DNA of 64,000 bases, from assembly GCA_044464485.1 (NCBI GenBank), contig JBIQLG010000002.1, positions 186,001-250,000 on the forward strand, written 5' to 3'. Under the pieces are notes generated by a model that saw only the letters and a list, made by a program, of their open reading frames with translations, was not told where the DNA came from and made no database searches. Of this stretch, positions 43,777 to 51,880 are shown piece after piece (the stretch's first letter is position 1; every line of letters begins with the position of its first letter). Source of the DNA: Terrimesophilobacter sp044464485 (GTDB lineage Bacteria > Actinomycetota > Actinomycetes > Actinomycetales > Microbacteriaceae). Position numbers and translations under genes: made by a program.

Positions 43777-44904
43777 CTATTCGCCGGAGATGATCTTCTG
43801 GAAGATCGCTCCACTGGCTGCTCGTTCTCCACCGTTCAGGGGGGTGTAACCCACCATCACGGTGTTCTTGAGCAATTTGCCCTGTGTAGTCGTGGGGATC
43901 AGCACATTTCCGGCAGAAGTGTACTTGTCGTAAATGGCGGCGCCCTTCTCTCCAGACATCCACAGTGCCAGGAGGCGTCCTGCGTTGGGGTGCACTGCGG
44001 GAGTCGGAACCACGCCGTATTGAATGGTCACCGGCTGCGGATCGAGAGCGATGCGTTCGCTCACCGGCGCACCGGAATCCACAGTCGGCTGTGCCGCGTG
44101 GTAGTACACCAATCCGATGGGCGTTTCTCCAGCACCGATCGCCTGAGACAGGGGGAAGGTGCTTTCATACAGACGAGGGCCTTGAGCCATCAATGCCGTA
44201 AGGTATTTTTCCGTGTAGTCGACTCCCCATGCGGGCACGACATCCATGAAGGCACTGGGCTGGCTCCAGATTCCGATCTGGTTGCCGGCCCATTTCGCGT
44301 CAAGCAGGTCGTCCCAGCCCTTGGGCGCGTCGGCCTTCTCGATCAGATCCGTGTTGTACATCAACACCAGAACGGAAGCGCCCGTGGCGATCCCAGAGTT
44401 GCCGGGCGCGAACTCTTCTGGCACTCCGTACTTCTTCCAGTCGGTCTCCAGGACGAGGCCTCGCTGAGCGAGCTCCCAGACCTTGTCGGGGCCGTTTGTC
44501 ATGAGGTCCGCGCCGTCAACCTTCGCTTCCGCCTCCTGGATCACGCGAGTTGCTGAAGCGGCACCGATCACACGAACCTGCTGAGCGGACTTGATGCACG
44601 GATACTCCTTCTGGAACGCCTCGAGGATGGCCTTTCCGTTCTCTTCAGGAGCACCGTCGTACCAGACCACCGCGCCTTCCGCGCACGCGGCATCCACGAG
44701 GCTCTTGGGCGGCGCCGGCACCGGGGAACTCGCCTGCTTCAGAACGTATGCAGGATCGATCGCCTGCACCGTGGGTGCATCAGGAACCTCGTTCGCTCCT
44801 GAGCCGGGGGAATTAGTGGAGGGTTCAGCGCATCCGACCAGGCCTATCACCAGGGTCAATGCCAGCAAGCCGAGGGTGGCTCGCGCTGTATTCGCTTGTT
44901 TCAT
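43777..44904 (-). CDS. ABC transporter substrate-binding lipoprotein (Fe3+/organic-ligand type)
   Basis: A 375-residue lipoprotein starting MKQANTARATLGLLAL with lipobox IGLVGC (Cys about residue 24). The mature part resembles family 1/6/8 binding proteins of the iron-type cluster (AEGAVVWYDGAPEENGKAILEAFQKE; YNTDLIEKADAPKGWDDLLD; AVHPNAGRLLALWM). No clear metal-ligand Tyr pair was identified. It forms one operon with the permease and ATPase, placed between them and the maleate-isomerase-like gene. Confidence 0.93.
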   Translation of the reverse strand: MKQANTARATLGLLALTLVIGLVGCAEPSTNSPGSGANEVPDAPTVQAIDPAYVLKQASSPVPAPPKSLVDAACAEGAVVWYDGAPEENGKAILEAFQKEYPCIKSAQQVRVIGAASATRVIQEAEAKVDGADLMTNGPDKVWELAQRGLVLETDWKKYGVPEEFAPGNSGIATGASVLVLMYNTDLIEKADAPKGWDDLLDAKWAGNQIGIWSQPSAFMDVVPAWGVDYTEKYLTALMAQGPRLYESTFPLSQAIGAGETPIGLVYYHAAQPTVDSGAPVSERIALDPQPVTIQYGVVPTPAVHPNAGRLLALWMSGEKGAAIYDKYTSAGNVLIPTTTQGKLLKNTVMVGYTPLNGGERAASGAIFQKIISGE

Positions 44905-44986
44905 GTGAGTCGCCTTACTTTTGTTGTGATTGTTTGGGTAATGGACTTGATTTCTTCGTCGATGGCGCAAGTTTTGAATATCGTGC

Positions 44987-45757
44987 CTAGTGCACACGGA
45001 AGAGGCTGCCGAAGCCCGGGAACTGATCGTGAATACCGTTTTCCCGCAGCGAGTGCCACAGAGTGGCCGCGTTGATCGCGATAACCGGTTTCCGCAGCCA
45101 GCGCTCGGCCTCGTCTGCCAGCCTCAGCATCGACAGGTTGGTTCCAACCTGAACGATCGCTTCTACGTCTTCGCCGGCAAGCTCGTTCTGCATCACTGTG
45201 ACGAGTTCCGCTTCCGTGACGTCCGCTATTGCCGTCGCGGAGGGGCATTTCAGCCCGTGGTACCGGACGACATCGAACCCGTTCTCTTCGAAGAATGTCG
45301 TGACCATGGCATCGGCGACGGGCTGATAGGGCGAGACGACGGCAATCCGCTTGACATCGAATACCTCCAGGGCCGCGTTGCACGCGGCAGCCCCGGTCGA
45401 AAGGCCCAAGCCGTTTGCGAGGGACAAGACCTGTGCCTCGAACTGCGCATTGCCTTCATTGCCACCCCAGAACGTCTCGGCGGACATGCCCATGATCAGA
45501 TAGTCGGGCTTGGCCGTGAGAACGTCGCGGATCGCGATGGAGAGCGAGGCCCGAATCTGCACCAGGAGATGCTCGAACGAGTCATCAGAGTCAAGCCGCG
45601 GGTCTTCGACATACATTCGTCCCGCGTGAAACGTCACGCCGGGAATCCGCACAGCATTGAAGTCGTGTTCGACGACGGTATTCGTCGACGGCACGATTAC
45701 GCCCATTTTCAGCCTGTACCCAACCGAGTCTGGCATTTGCTCCACCTGTGTTCTCAT
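44987..45757 (-). CDS. Asp/Glu racemase superfamily protein (maleate isomerase/arylmalonate decarboxylase-like)
   Basis: A 256-residue protein; ATG 45757, or ATG 45736 which has GGTGGAG close upstream. GVIVPSTNTVVEHDF is the usual N-terminal signature of maleate isomerase-like proteins, and INAATLWHSLRENGI is the usual C-terminal one. The two catalytic cysteine positions of the family read GMSAETFWGG (Ser92) and VQVGTNLSM (Gly205) instead of Cys. It may therefore be a different decarboxylase, isomerase or hydrolase. First gene of the operon that ends with the aldehyde dehydrogenase; two GTATAC-type motifs lie upstream. Confidence 0.85.
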   Translation of the reverse strand: MRTQVEQMPDSVGYRLKMGVIVPSTNTVVEHDFNAVRIPGVTFHAGRMYVEDPRLDSDDSFEHLLVQIRASLSIAIRDVLTAKPDYLIMGMSAETFWGGNEGNAQFEAQVLSLANGLGLSTGAAACNAALEVFDVKRIAVVSPYQPVADAMVTTFFEENGFDVVRYHGLKCPSATAIADVTEAELVTVMQNELAGEDVEAIVQVGTNLSMLRLADEAERWLRKPVIAINAATLWHSLRENGIHDQFPGFGSLFRVH

Positions 45758-45816
45758 GAATCAACGGAAGCATCACATCATTGGAATGCCAGTGGCGAGG
45801 TTCCGCTTGGTTGGCA

Positions 45817-45828
45817 ATCGTATACAAG
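45817..45828. promoter_or_regulatory. GTATAC-type regulatory motif upstream of the transporter operon
   Basis: ATCGTATACAAG lies 60 bp upstream of the maleate-isomerase-like gene. The core matches sites upstream of the other units of the island; GntR/FCD regulators often bind such NGTATACN sequences. The exact reverse complement recurs inside the flavin monooxygenase gene (52837). Confidence 0.6.
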
Positions 45829-45863
45829 TTTGAGATGCGCCGCAAGCCGTGCCCGTTGGCTTC

Positions 45864-45878
45864 GAATTGTATTCAATC
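45864..45878. promoter_or_regulatory. Second GTATAC-like motif (imperfect)
   Basis: GAATTGTATTCAATC is a near-palindrome 45 bp from the motif at 45817, with one change in the GTATAC core. Two sites in tandem would allow cooperative binding. Confidence 0.45.
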
Positions 45879-45986
45879 GACTCCCAGTGGCCGGCTTAAA
45901 ACGCCTGCTCGCCTCCGGCGCCCGTCAGGTTGACGCTCACGGCATCGTGATCAGGCGACGCTCGCCCCGCTGGCGCACAGAGCTCG

Positions 45987-46844
45987 TCAACCGAGAGAAT
46001 CGACGAAGTCACGCATGTGGGAAGCGACCTGGTCCTCGAACCCCACAAAGTAGTGGCCGGCATCCGGGATGACCTGCATGGCTTTCGTGGGGGTGGGAAG
46101 CGCGTCGAACAGGGACCGCCAGAGCGCGTCCCTCGATTCCTTCTGCCCCCAGAGCATCAGCACAGGCGAATCACACCGCCCCATCGAGTCCGCCCAGAGA
46201 TTCTCCGGCTCGTCCAGTCGATCGACGAACGACTGCGCCGAAATCGCGTAATACCAGCGGGAAAGACTGATCAGCTCGTCCGGCTTGCCGATCTCGACCA
46301 GCCGCCGCGCCTCTTTCTGCGCAGCATCGAGATCGCGAGGGTCCGGAAACCAGACGGGAAAGACGGTTCGACTGCCCGTGAGGGGCGAAATCAGCACTCT
46401 CGCGAAAATCGATGGGTCATGCGCCCCGTAGAGCGCCGTGTACAGGCCCCCGGAGGAGTGACCCGCAATGATGATCTTCTTCACGTTCCTGCCGCGAAGA
46501 AAGTCGACCGCTGCCTGAATGTCGAGTTTTCCCTGTGCCGTTCGCTCCCAGAATCCCCCACCGACCGGGACCTTGCCTTCCGTGAAGTCTCCGCCCTGGA
46601 TATCCGCCCTCGTGAACGCCAGGTCGCGAAATCGCATGTTCAGGGAGATGTGAAGAACATTCGGCCAACGCGGCGGTATGAAGCGGCCAGGACCGCCCAG
46701 GAAACTCGTGCCCTTGCCATGAATATGCACGACTGCGGTGCCCCGGTCGGCCTGCGGCGATTCATACAGGAGCGCGTCAATGGATTTGCCGTCCGGCGTC
46801 GTCAAATCGACGAGAACGACGGGAATCTGCGAGTTTTCGGTCAT
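45987..46844 (-). CDS. Alpha/beta hydrolase
   Basis: A 285-residue serine hydrolase. The oxyanion segment is VVHIHGKGTSFLGGPG, the nucleophile elbow GHSSGG gives Ser130, and the late His is in PDAGHYFVGFEDQVASHMRDF. Asp is probably in the strand LMLWGQKES region or just after. It diverges from the CoA-transferase operon and is separated from the downstream racemase-family gene by 229 bp with its own regulatory motifs, so it is probably a single-gene unit. It could hydrolyse an ester, amide or lactone formed in the pathway. Confidence 0.88.
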   Translation of the reverse strand: MTENSQIPVVLVDLTTPDGKSIDALLYESPQADRGTAVVHIHGKGTSFLGGPGRFIPPRWPNVLHISLNMRFRDLAFTRADIQGGDFTEGKVPVGGGFWERTAQGKLDIQAAVDFLRGRNVKKIIIAGHSSGGLYTALYGAHDPSIFARVLISPLTGSRTVFPVWFPDPRDLDAAQKEARRLVEIGKPDELISLSRWYYAISAQSFVDRLDEPENLWADSMGRCDSPVLMLWGQKESRDALWRSLFDALPTPTKAMQVIPDAGHYFVGFEDQVASHMRDFVDSLG

Positions 46845-46978
46845 TGGTCAGGCCCCAGACTGTATTCGACGGGCATCGGAGAAGCATTTCATGGAAATCT
46901 CCTTTCCCCGATTAGGCGATGCGAGGTCGGAATCAACGAAGACTCAGACGTTGTTTCCCCATGAAACCGTGTCCTCAA

Positions 46979-46990
46979 ACTGTATACAGT
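46979..46990. promoter_or_regulatory. Perfect GTATAC-centred palindrome, divergent promoter region
   Basis: ACTGTATACAGT is a 12-bp perfect palindrome in the 251-bp gap between the alpha/beta hydrolase and CoA-transferase starts. It is the most symmetrical member of the island's motif family. Confidence 0.65.
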
Positions 46991-47048
46991 ATAGAGTTTT
47001 GTCAAAGCATCGGTTGAACTCTCGAGAACAATCTTCGATTTCGACTCA

Positions 47049-47062
47049 TGCGTATACAATTT
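47049..47062. promoter_or_regulatory. GTATAC-type motif before the CoA-transferase operon
   Basis: TGCGTATACAATTT lies about 35 bp upstream of the ATG at 47096, a position suited to repression of the operon that encodes the GntR protein itself. Confidence 0.58.
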
Positions 47063-47095
47063 TGAGCTTTGGGGACGTGGAACGGATGATCACCT

Positions 47096-48325
47096 ATGGA
47101 AGACTCTCACACTGTCGACGAAGAAAAAATGGCCGGCCCACTTGAGGGCTTGCGAGTTGTCGAAATGGGACAACTCATTGCGGGGCCATTCTGCGGACAG
47201 ATAATGGCAGACTTCGGGGCGGACGTCGTAAAGATCGAAGAACCCATCTCGGGAGACCCGATGCGGCAATGGGGAATCGTGACCGAGGGCGCCTCCGATT
47301 CGATCTGGTGGGCGGTCATCGCCCGCAACAAGAAGTCTGTCGCCCTCGATCTACGAACCGAGGAAGGCCAGACGGTCGCAAAGAGGCTTATCGCAGAGGC
47401 GGACATCCTCATCGAGAACTTTCGGCCGGGAACGCTTGAACGCTGGGGGATCTCCAGCGCCTCGCTCAGGGAACTCAACCCGAAGCTCATCGTCGTGCGG
47501 GTCTCGGGATTCGGGCAGAGCGGTCCCTATGCGGCCAGACCCGGGTACGGGTCGATCGGGGAGGCGATGGGCGGCCTCCGACACGTCGTGGGCGATCCCT
47601 CACTGCCGCCGTCGCGCGTCGGGATCTCCATCGGTGACTCCGCCGCAGCGCTCTTTGCGACGATCGGAGCCCTATCGGCGCTGCATTCCCGGGCGCAGTC
47701 AGGCCGCGGGCAAGAGATCGATTGCTCGATCTTCGAATCCGTGCTCGCTTTGATGGAATCGCTCGTCCCTGACTTTCAGCTCGGCGGATACCAGCGCGAA
47801 CGATCAGGTTCGATCCTCCCCGGCATTGCTCCGAGCAACCTGTACCAGACGAAAGACGGACATTTTCTCGTCATCGCTGCCAACCAGGGCACGGTATTCA
47901 GCCGGCTCGCCAGCGCCATGCACCAGCCCGAGCTGGTCGAGGACCCCCGATTCGCGACTCATCAGGCCCGAGGCGTGCATCAAAGCGAGTTGGATGAGAT
48001 TGTTCAACGCTTCACAAGCGGCTATTCGGCCCAGGAGCTGGAGGCACTTCTCGTCGCTTCGGAAGTGCCTGTCGGACGGGTCTATACCGTGCAGGACATG
48101 CTGACCGACGCCCATTTTCTGGCGCGAAATTCCATCATCGACGTAGAACACGCCGAGCTCGGAACGATGACGATTTCTAATATCGTGCCGAGGCTGAGCG
48201 ACACCCCTGGCCAGGTGAAGTGGCTGGGCCCGCGCCTGGGCGAACACACGGCGGAAGTCCTGACCGAGTTGGGGATGAACCAGGAGCAAATTCTGGATCT
48301 TCAAAGCAGGGGAGTAGTCACGTGA
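47096..48325 (+). CDS. CaiB/BaiF family CoA-transferase
   Basis: A 409-residue family III CoA-transferase. Conserved elements are LEGLRVVEMGQLIAGPFCGQ, ADFGADVVKIEEP, RNKKSVALDLRTEEG, ENFRPGTLERWG and RPGYGSIGEAMGGL. The catalytic acidic position is Glu214 in DCSIFESVLALM, where many members have Asp. It moves CoA between carboxylic acids without ATP. An alternative ATG exists at 47129. First gene of the operon with the HMG-CoA-lyase-like enzyme (GTGA overlap), which would act on the thioester formed. Confidence 0.93.
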   Translation: MEDSHTVDEEKMAGPLEGLRVVEMGQLIAGPFCGQIMADFGADVVKIEEPISGDPMRQWGIVTEGASDSIWWAVIARNKKSVALDLRTEEGQTVAKRLIAEADILIENFRPGTLERWGISSASLRELNPKLIVVRVSGFGQSGPYAARPGYGSIGEAMGGLRHVVGDPSLPPSRVGISIGDSAAALFATIGALSALHSRAQSGRGQEIDCSIFESVLALMESLVPDFQLGGYQRERSGSILPGIAPSNLYQTKDGHFLVIAANQGTVFSRLASAMHQPELVEDPRFATHQARGVHQSELDEIVQRFTSGYSAQELEALLVASEVPVGRVYTVQDMLTDAHFLARNSIIDVEHAELGTMTISNIVPRLSDTPGQVKWLGPRLGEHTAEVLTELGMNQEQILDLQSRGVVT

Positions 48326-49275
48326 GCGATGCGGCAATTCTTCCGCCCCGTATTCGGCTGGTCGAAGTCGGCCTTCGAGACGGCCTCCAATCCGTGGAGA
48401 CGGTGATCTCCACGGAAGACAAGCTGGCGATCGTCGACGCCCTGATCTCCTCGGGTGTGAAAGAAATCGAAGCCGTCTCGTTCGCCCATCCGCGCGTCCT
48501 GCCGCAGCTCGCTGACGCGGAGGATGTCATGGCGAACGTGCCACGGCTTCCCGGCGTGACGTATCGTGGCCTGGTTCCGAACTTGAGGGGCGCGCAACGC
48601 GCCATCGAGACAAACCTGGACGCCGTGGTAATGGTGGCATCCGCCGATGAGTCCATGAGCGTGATGAACCAGGGTCGGCCCAGAGCCGACGTGCTCCGGG
48701 AACTTCCCGAAGTGGGGAGGATCGTGACCTCAAGCGACGCAGAATTCATCGTGGGGATCGCGTGCGCCATCTTCGCTCCGACCAGGGGCCCGGTGTCGGT
48801 GGCCGAGATGGATCTGGTCGTCTCGGCGGCCCAGGACGCCGGCGCCTCGAGTGTCTATATCGGGGCGACCTCCGGCATGGAGCATCCCGTGGAGGTCGCC
48901 GAACGGGTGAGCCACATCCGCGAGAAGTTCAGCGGCCTGAGTGTCGGTGTCCACCTCCACAATCGCGCGGGTTTCGGTATCGCCTGCGCGATGACGGCGA
49001 TGACGAGCGGAGCAGACTGGCTGGAAGGGTCCTTCGCCGGGCTCGGCGGGGATCTCTGGTTCCCTGGCGACCCGAGCGTGCTGGGAAACGTCGCGATGGA
49101 GGACCTCGTCCACTTCTGCGAAAGCGGAGGCGTCTCCACCGGGATAGATTTGGTCCAGTATCTTACTGTTGTGGAAGAAGTAGAGCGAATCACCTCGACC
49201 GCCTCATCATCGCATGTCTCGCGAGGAGGAACTCGCCTGGCGCTCAGCGAAGCTCAGTGGGACAACGAGGCCTAG
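48322..49275 (+). CDS. HMG-CoA lyase-like C-C lyase/aldolase
   Basis: A 317-residue TIM-barrel enzyme of the HMG-CoA lyase/DRE-metal family. The active-site Arg-Asp motif (EVGLRDGLQSVE), VSFAHPR, and the metal ligands HLHNRAG (His211, His213), plus Asn256 in VLGNVAMEDLV, are present. The family's active-site loop, normally AGLGGCPYA, reads FAGLGGDLWFPG, so the cysteine is replaced by Asp244. Cleavage of a 3-hydroxy-3-methyl- or citramalyl-type CoA ester is the likely class of reaction, on a non-standard substrate. The GTG start overlaps the CoA-transferase stop. Confidence 0.9.
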   Translation: MSDAAILPPRIRLVEVGLRDGLQSVETVISTEDKLAIVDALISSGVKEIEAVSFAHPRVLPQLADAEDVMANVPRLPGVTYRGLVPNLRGAQRAIETNLDAVVMVASADESMSVMNQGRPRADVLRELPEVGRIVTSSDAEFIVGIACAIFAPTRGPVSVAEMDLVVSAAQDAGASSVYIGATSGMEHPVEVAERVSHIREKFSGLSVGVHLHNRAGFGIACAMTAMTSGADWLEGSFAGLGGDLWFPGDPSVLGNVAMEDLVHFCESGGVSTGIDLVQYLTVVEEVERITSTASSSHVSRGGTRLALSEAQWDNEA

Positions 49276-49971
49276 TTGAACCCGACAAAGAAGGTCGTCG
49301 ACGTGGATGAGATCGGTGTGACCGCGAACTCCGGTCCGTCTGTGCATGATGTTCTTTTCGAGATGATCGCCAACGGGGAGCTTTCCCCGGGCTCATGGCT
49401 CAGAGAACTGACCATTGCCGAGCGGCTGGGGGTGAGCAGGACGCCGGTGCGTGAAGCGCTCAAGCGCCTCAGTGCCGAGGGTTTTGTCGAGTTGAGCCCT
49501 AATCGTGGCGCTCAGGTTGTGTCACCCACTGTCGAGGACGTGCGTGCCGTGTTCGATCTCCGCGTCCTGTTGGAACCTCGAGCGGTCGAGCTGGCCGTGC
49601 CGTTGCTCACGGAATCCGATCTCGAGGAGCTGAAGGGCCTGCATCAGGAGATGATGAGATTGGCGGCAGGATCCCGGGCCGAAATCGAGACCATCCCCAT
49701 TCTCAATAACCAGTTCCACGGCGTGTTTCTCGAGCGATGCGGCAATGAGCTTCTTTCGTCGACGCTCCGTCGAGCGATTCGACCGGTTCTGGTGTCACGT
49801 GCCTACTACCTCTACAGCGATGCCGCGCTGTCGAGAAGCATGCACCATCACGAGGAAATTCTGGAAGCCGCGGTAATGGCGGATGGTGAAAGCGCAGCGG
49901 CGATGATGAAGGCTCACGTGCTCGCGGCACGGCGGGTGCTCCTGAACTCGCCCGCGCCGGAGAACAACTGA
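49276..49971 (+). CDS. GntR family regulator, FCD domain (putative island regulator)
   Basis: A 231-residue regulator starting at TTG immediately after the lyase stop. The winged helix (LFEMIANGELSPGSWLRE; RLGVSRTPVREALKRLSAEG; NRGAQVVSPT) is followed by an all-helical FCD ligand domain (VFDLRVLLEPRAVELAVPLL; NNQFHGVFLERCGN; MHHHEEILEAAV) with the His/Asp positions used for metal-assisted acid binding. It is the only regulator in the island and the best candidate to bind the repeated GTATAC motifs. Confidence 0.92.
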   Translation: MNPTKKVVDVDEIGVTANSGPSVHDVLFEMIANGELSPGSWLRELTIAERLGVSRTPVREALKRLSAEGFVELSPNRGAQVVSPTVEDVRAVFDLRVLLEPRAVELAVPLLTESDLEELKGLHQEMMRLAAGSRAEIETIPILNNQFHGVFLERCGNELLSSTLRRAIRPVLVSRAYYLYSDAALSRSMHHHEEILEAAVMADGESAAAMMKAHVLAARRVLLNSPAPENN

Positions 49972-49990
49972 CGGAGCGAGGAGAAGCACG

Positions 49991-50662
49991 ATGCCCACCG
50001 GAGAGAGTGTCGAGGCAGCCCGGCAATCGTTGACAGGAATCGGGGACCGATACGCGAAAATCGGCTTTGGCCATCCGCTGGGAGTCGGCGATTCGGTCGC
50101 GGTCGTCGTCGTCGACTTCGTGCGGGCGTATCTTGAGCCGCGCTTTCCCTTTTTCATCGAGAACGCCGCAGATGAGGTCGTGCCGGCGGCCACGGCGGTC
50201 CTCGGCACGGCACGCGAGCTGGGTCTGCCCATCGTGTACACGCGACTCTCTTACGATGAACGCGGGAGCAACGGGGGTCTATTTTTCCAGCGCGTGAAGT
50301 CGCTTCAACTGTTCGTCGAGGGCGGCGGGTCCGAAGCGGCCGATATTCCGGAATCGATCGCGCCCGAGGAAGGCGAATCGGTCATCCTCAAGCAGTATCC
50401 GAGTGCGTTCTTCGGTACGCCGCTCGTGCCCATGCTCACACAGGCGAAGGTGGATACCGTGGCGATACTTGGCTTTTCCACCAGCGGTTGCGTGCGTGCA
50501 ACGGCATTGGACGCGATGTGCTTCGGATTCCGACCCGTTGTCGTCAGCGACGGGGTCGGGGACCACAGTGACCCCCATCGAGCGAACCTGTTCGACCTGG
50601 GCTCGAAATATGCCGACGTCATGACCTCGCAGGAACTCATCGCCCAGCTGCGCACTCCCTAG
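49991..50662 (+). CDS. Isochorismatase-family cysteine hydrolase (amidase-like)
   Basis: A 223-residue protein with AGGAG before its ATG. The triad of the family is visible: Asp42 in VVVVDFVRAYLEP, Lys134 in VILKQYPSAFFGT and Cys167 in GFSTSGCVRATALDA. The sequence is closest in style to N-carbamoylsarcosine amidase and maleamate amidase members, which release ammonia from small amides. It is last in the CoA-transferase operon. Confidence 0.9.
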   Translation: MPTGESVEAARQSLTGIGDRYAKIGFGHPLGVGDSVAVVVVDFVRAYLEPRFPFFIENAADEVVPAATAVLGTARELGLPIVYTRLSYDERGSNGGLFFQRVKSLQLFVEGGGSEAADIPESIAPEEGESVILKQYPSAFFGTPLVPMLTQAKVDTVAILGFSTSGCVRATALDAMCFGFRPVVVSDGVGDHSDPHRANLFDLGSKYADVMTSQELIAQLRTP

Positions 50663-50691
50663 AGCGCTGGGCGCCCGCCGCTTGCGGCCGG

Positions 50692-51789
50692 CTAGTCGGA
50701 GAGCTCTCTGGTCAGCCAGTCTGCGATTCGGGAGCGATACTCGAAAGCGCGATCGTGGTTGCAGTGCAATCCCGTTGGATCGATTTCGAGGGTGGTCGGG
50801 CCACTCGCCTCCTGCGCGAGGCGTTCTGACTTGTACACCGGCAGCGCCGTGTCTTTGCCGCCGTGCACAACGTAAAGGGGGCATGTAATGCGCTGCGCGA
50901 CGTCCGCCAGGCTCATGCGCTTGACGACCTCGAAGGTCTCCTCGATACCCAGACCGGTGGCTCGACCGTACGCGACCTTGCTGATGGGTTTTCGTTCGAG
51001 GAAGTTGTCGAAGTCGTAGGTGCCCGGCCACGCGACACACGCCCTGATTCGGTCGTCTTCGGCCGCAGCCCACGCGACCAGGTTGCCTCCGAGGCTCCTG
51101 CCGACGATACCGATTCGATTGCTGTCGATCTCAGGTCGAGACTCCAGAAAGTCGATCGCGCGCGAAATCGAAAGATACGACTCGTGCGAGAGCATCAACC
51201 CTCGCTCCAGTGCCTCTCCCTGGCCGGGACAATCGATGGTCAGTGTTGCGACCCCGCGTCTGATGAGGCGTTGCGAGAGGTCATGGGAGTCTTCCTTCGT
51301 GGAATCAAGTCCACCGACGACGACGGCGCATGCCAGGGGCAACTTACTGGAAGGGACTCTCAAGTACCCCGGGATCGTCTTCCCCTGCCCGATTTCAATT
51401 TCCACCGGTTGTGCCGGAACCTCGAAGAGCTCCGCAGCCTTGGAGTAAAGCTCGATCTTCAGCTTCACACCTTCTGCCTTGCGCTCCGGGTACTTGTAGT
51501 ACATGAACTGGCCGAAGTGCGCGCACATGGCCGCGACGACATAGTGATCACCCGCGGTGATCACGGATCCTTCTCGAAGGCACCTTTCGGCGGCGTTCGT
51601 GTAGTACTCCGCTCGCCCCTTCCAGAAGTCCCACCACTGCGACCAATCATCGACACTCGACTGGGCAGACATGATCTCCACAAGAGGAATTCCGTCCGCG
51701 AGGGCTCGGTGCGTCATTTTGCGCGTGAATTCACCGACGTCGGCGACGTCTGCGTCGCTTCCAAGTTCGCTGGAACCGTTATTGCCCAT
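50692..51789 (-). CDS. Alpha/beta hydrolase resembling 2,6-dihydroxypseudooxynicotine hydrolase
   Basis: A 365-residue hydrolase with a helical N-terminal cap of about 130 residues (MTHRALADGIPLVEIMSA; DWSQWWDFWKGRAEYYTNAAE) and a C-terminal catalytic domain. The nucleophile is Ser232 in GRSLGG, Asp313 lies in VVHGGKDTALP and the His is in GLHCNHDRAF. Length and cap match the FrsA-like group that includes the C-C hydrolase of Arthrobacter nicotine breakdown. The same group also contains esterases, so C-C cleavage is an inference. It lies 92 bp downstream of the flavin monooxygenase on the same strand. Confidence 0.82.
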   Translation of the reverse strand: MGNNGSSELGSDADVADVGEFTRKMTHRALADGIPLVEIMSAQSSVDDWSQWWDFWKGRAEYYTNAAERCLREGSVITAGDHYVVAAMCAHFGQFMYYKYPERKAEGVKLKIELYSKAAELFEVPAQPVEIEIGQGKTIPGYLRVPSSKLPLACAVVVGGLDSTKEDSHDLSQRLIRRGVATLTIDCPGQGEALERGLMLSHESYLSISRAIDFLESRPEIDSNRIGIVGRSLGGNLVAWAAAEDDRIRACVAWPGTYDFDNFLERKPISKVAYGRATGLGIEETFEVVKRMSLADVAQRITCPLYVVHGGKDTALPVYKSERLAQEASGPTTLEIDPTGLHCNHDRAFEYRSRIADWLTRELSD

Positions 51790-51880
51790 TATTCGACCAT
51801 TCCTTCGTGTTGATTACTCGTTGACCGCATGAGGCAACGCAACAGTGACTGCGCTGCGCGCACGCCGCCCGCTCTGACCT

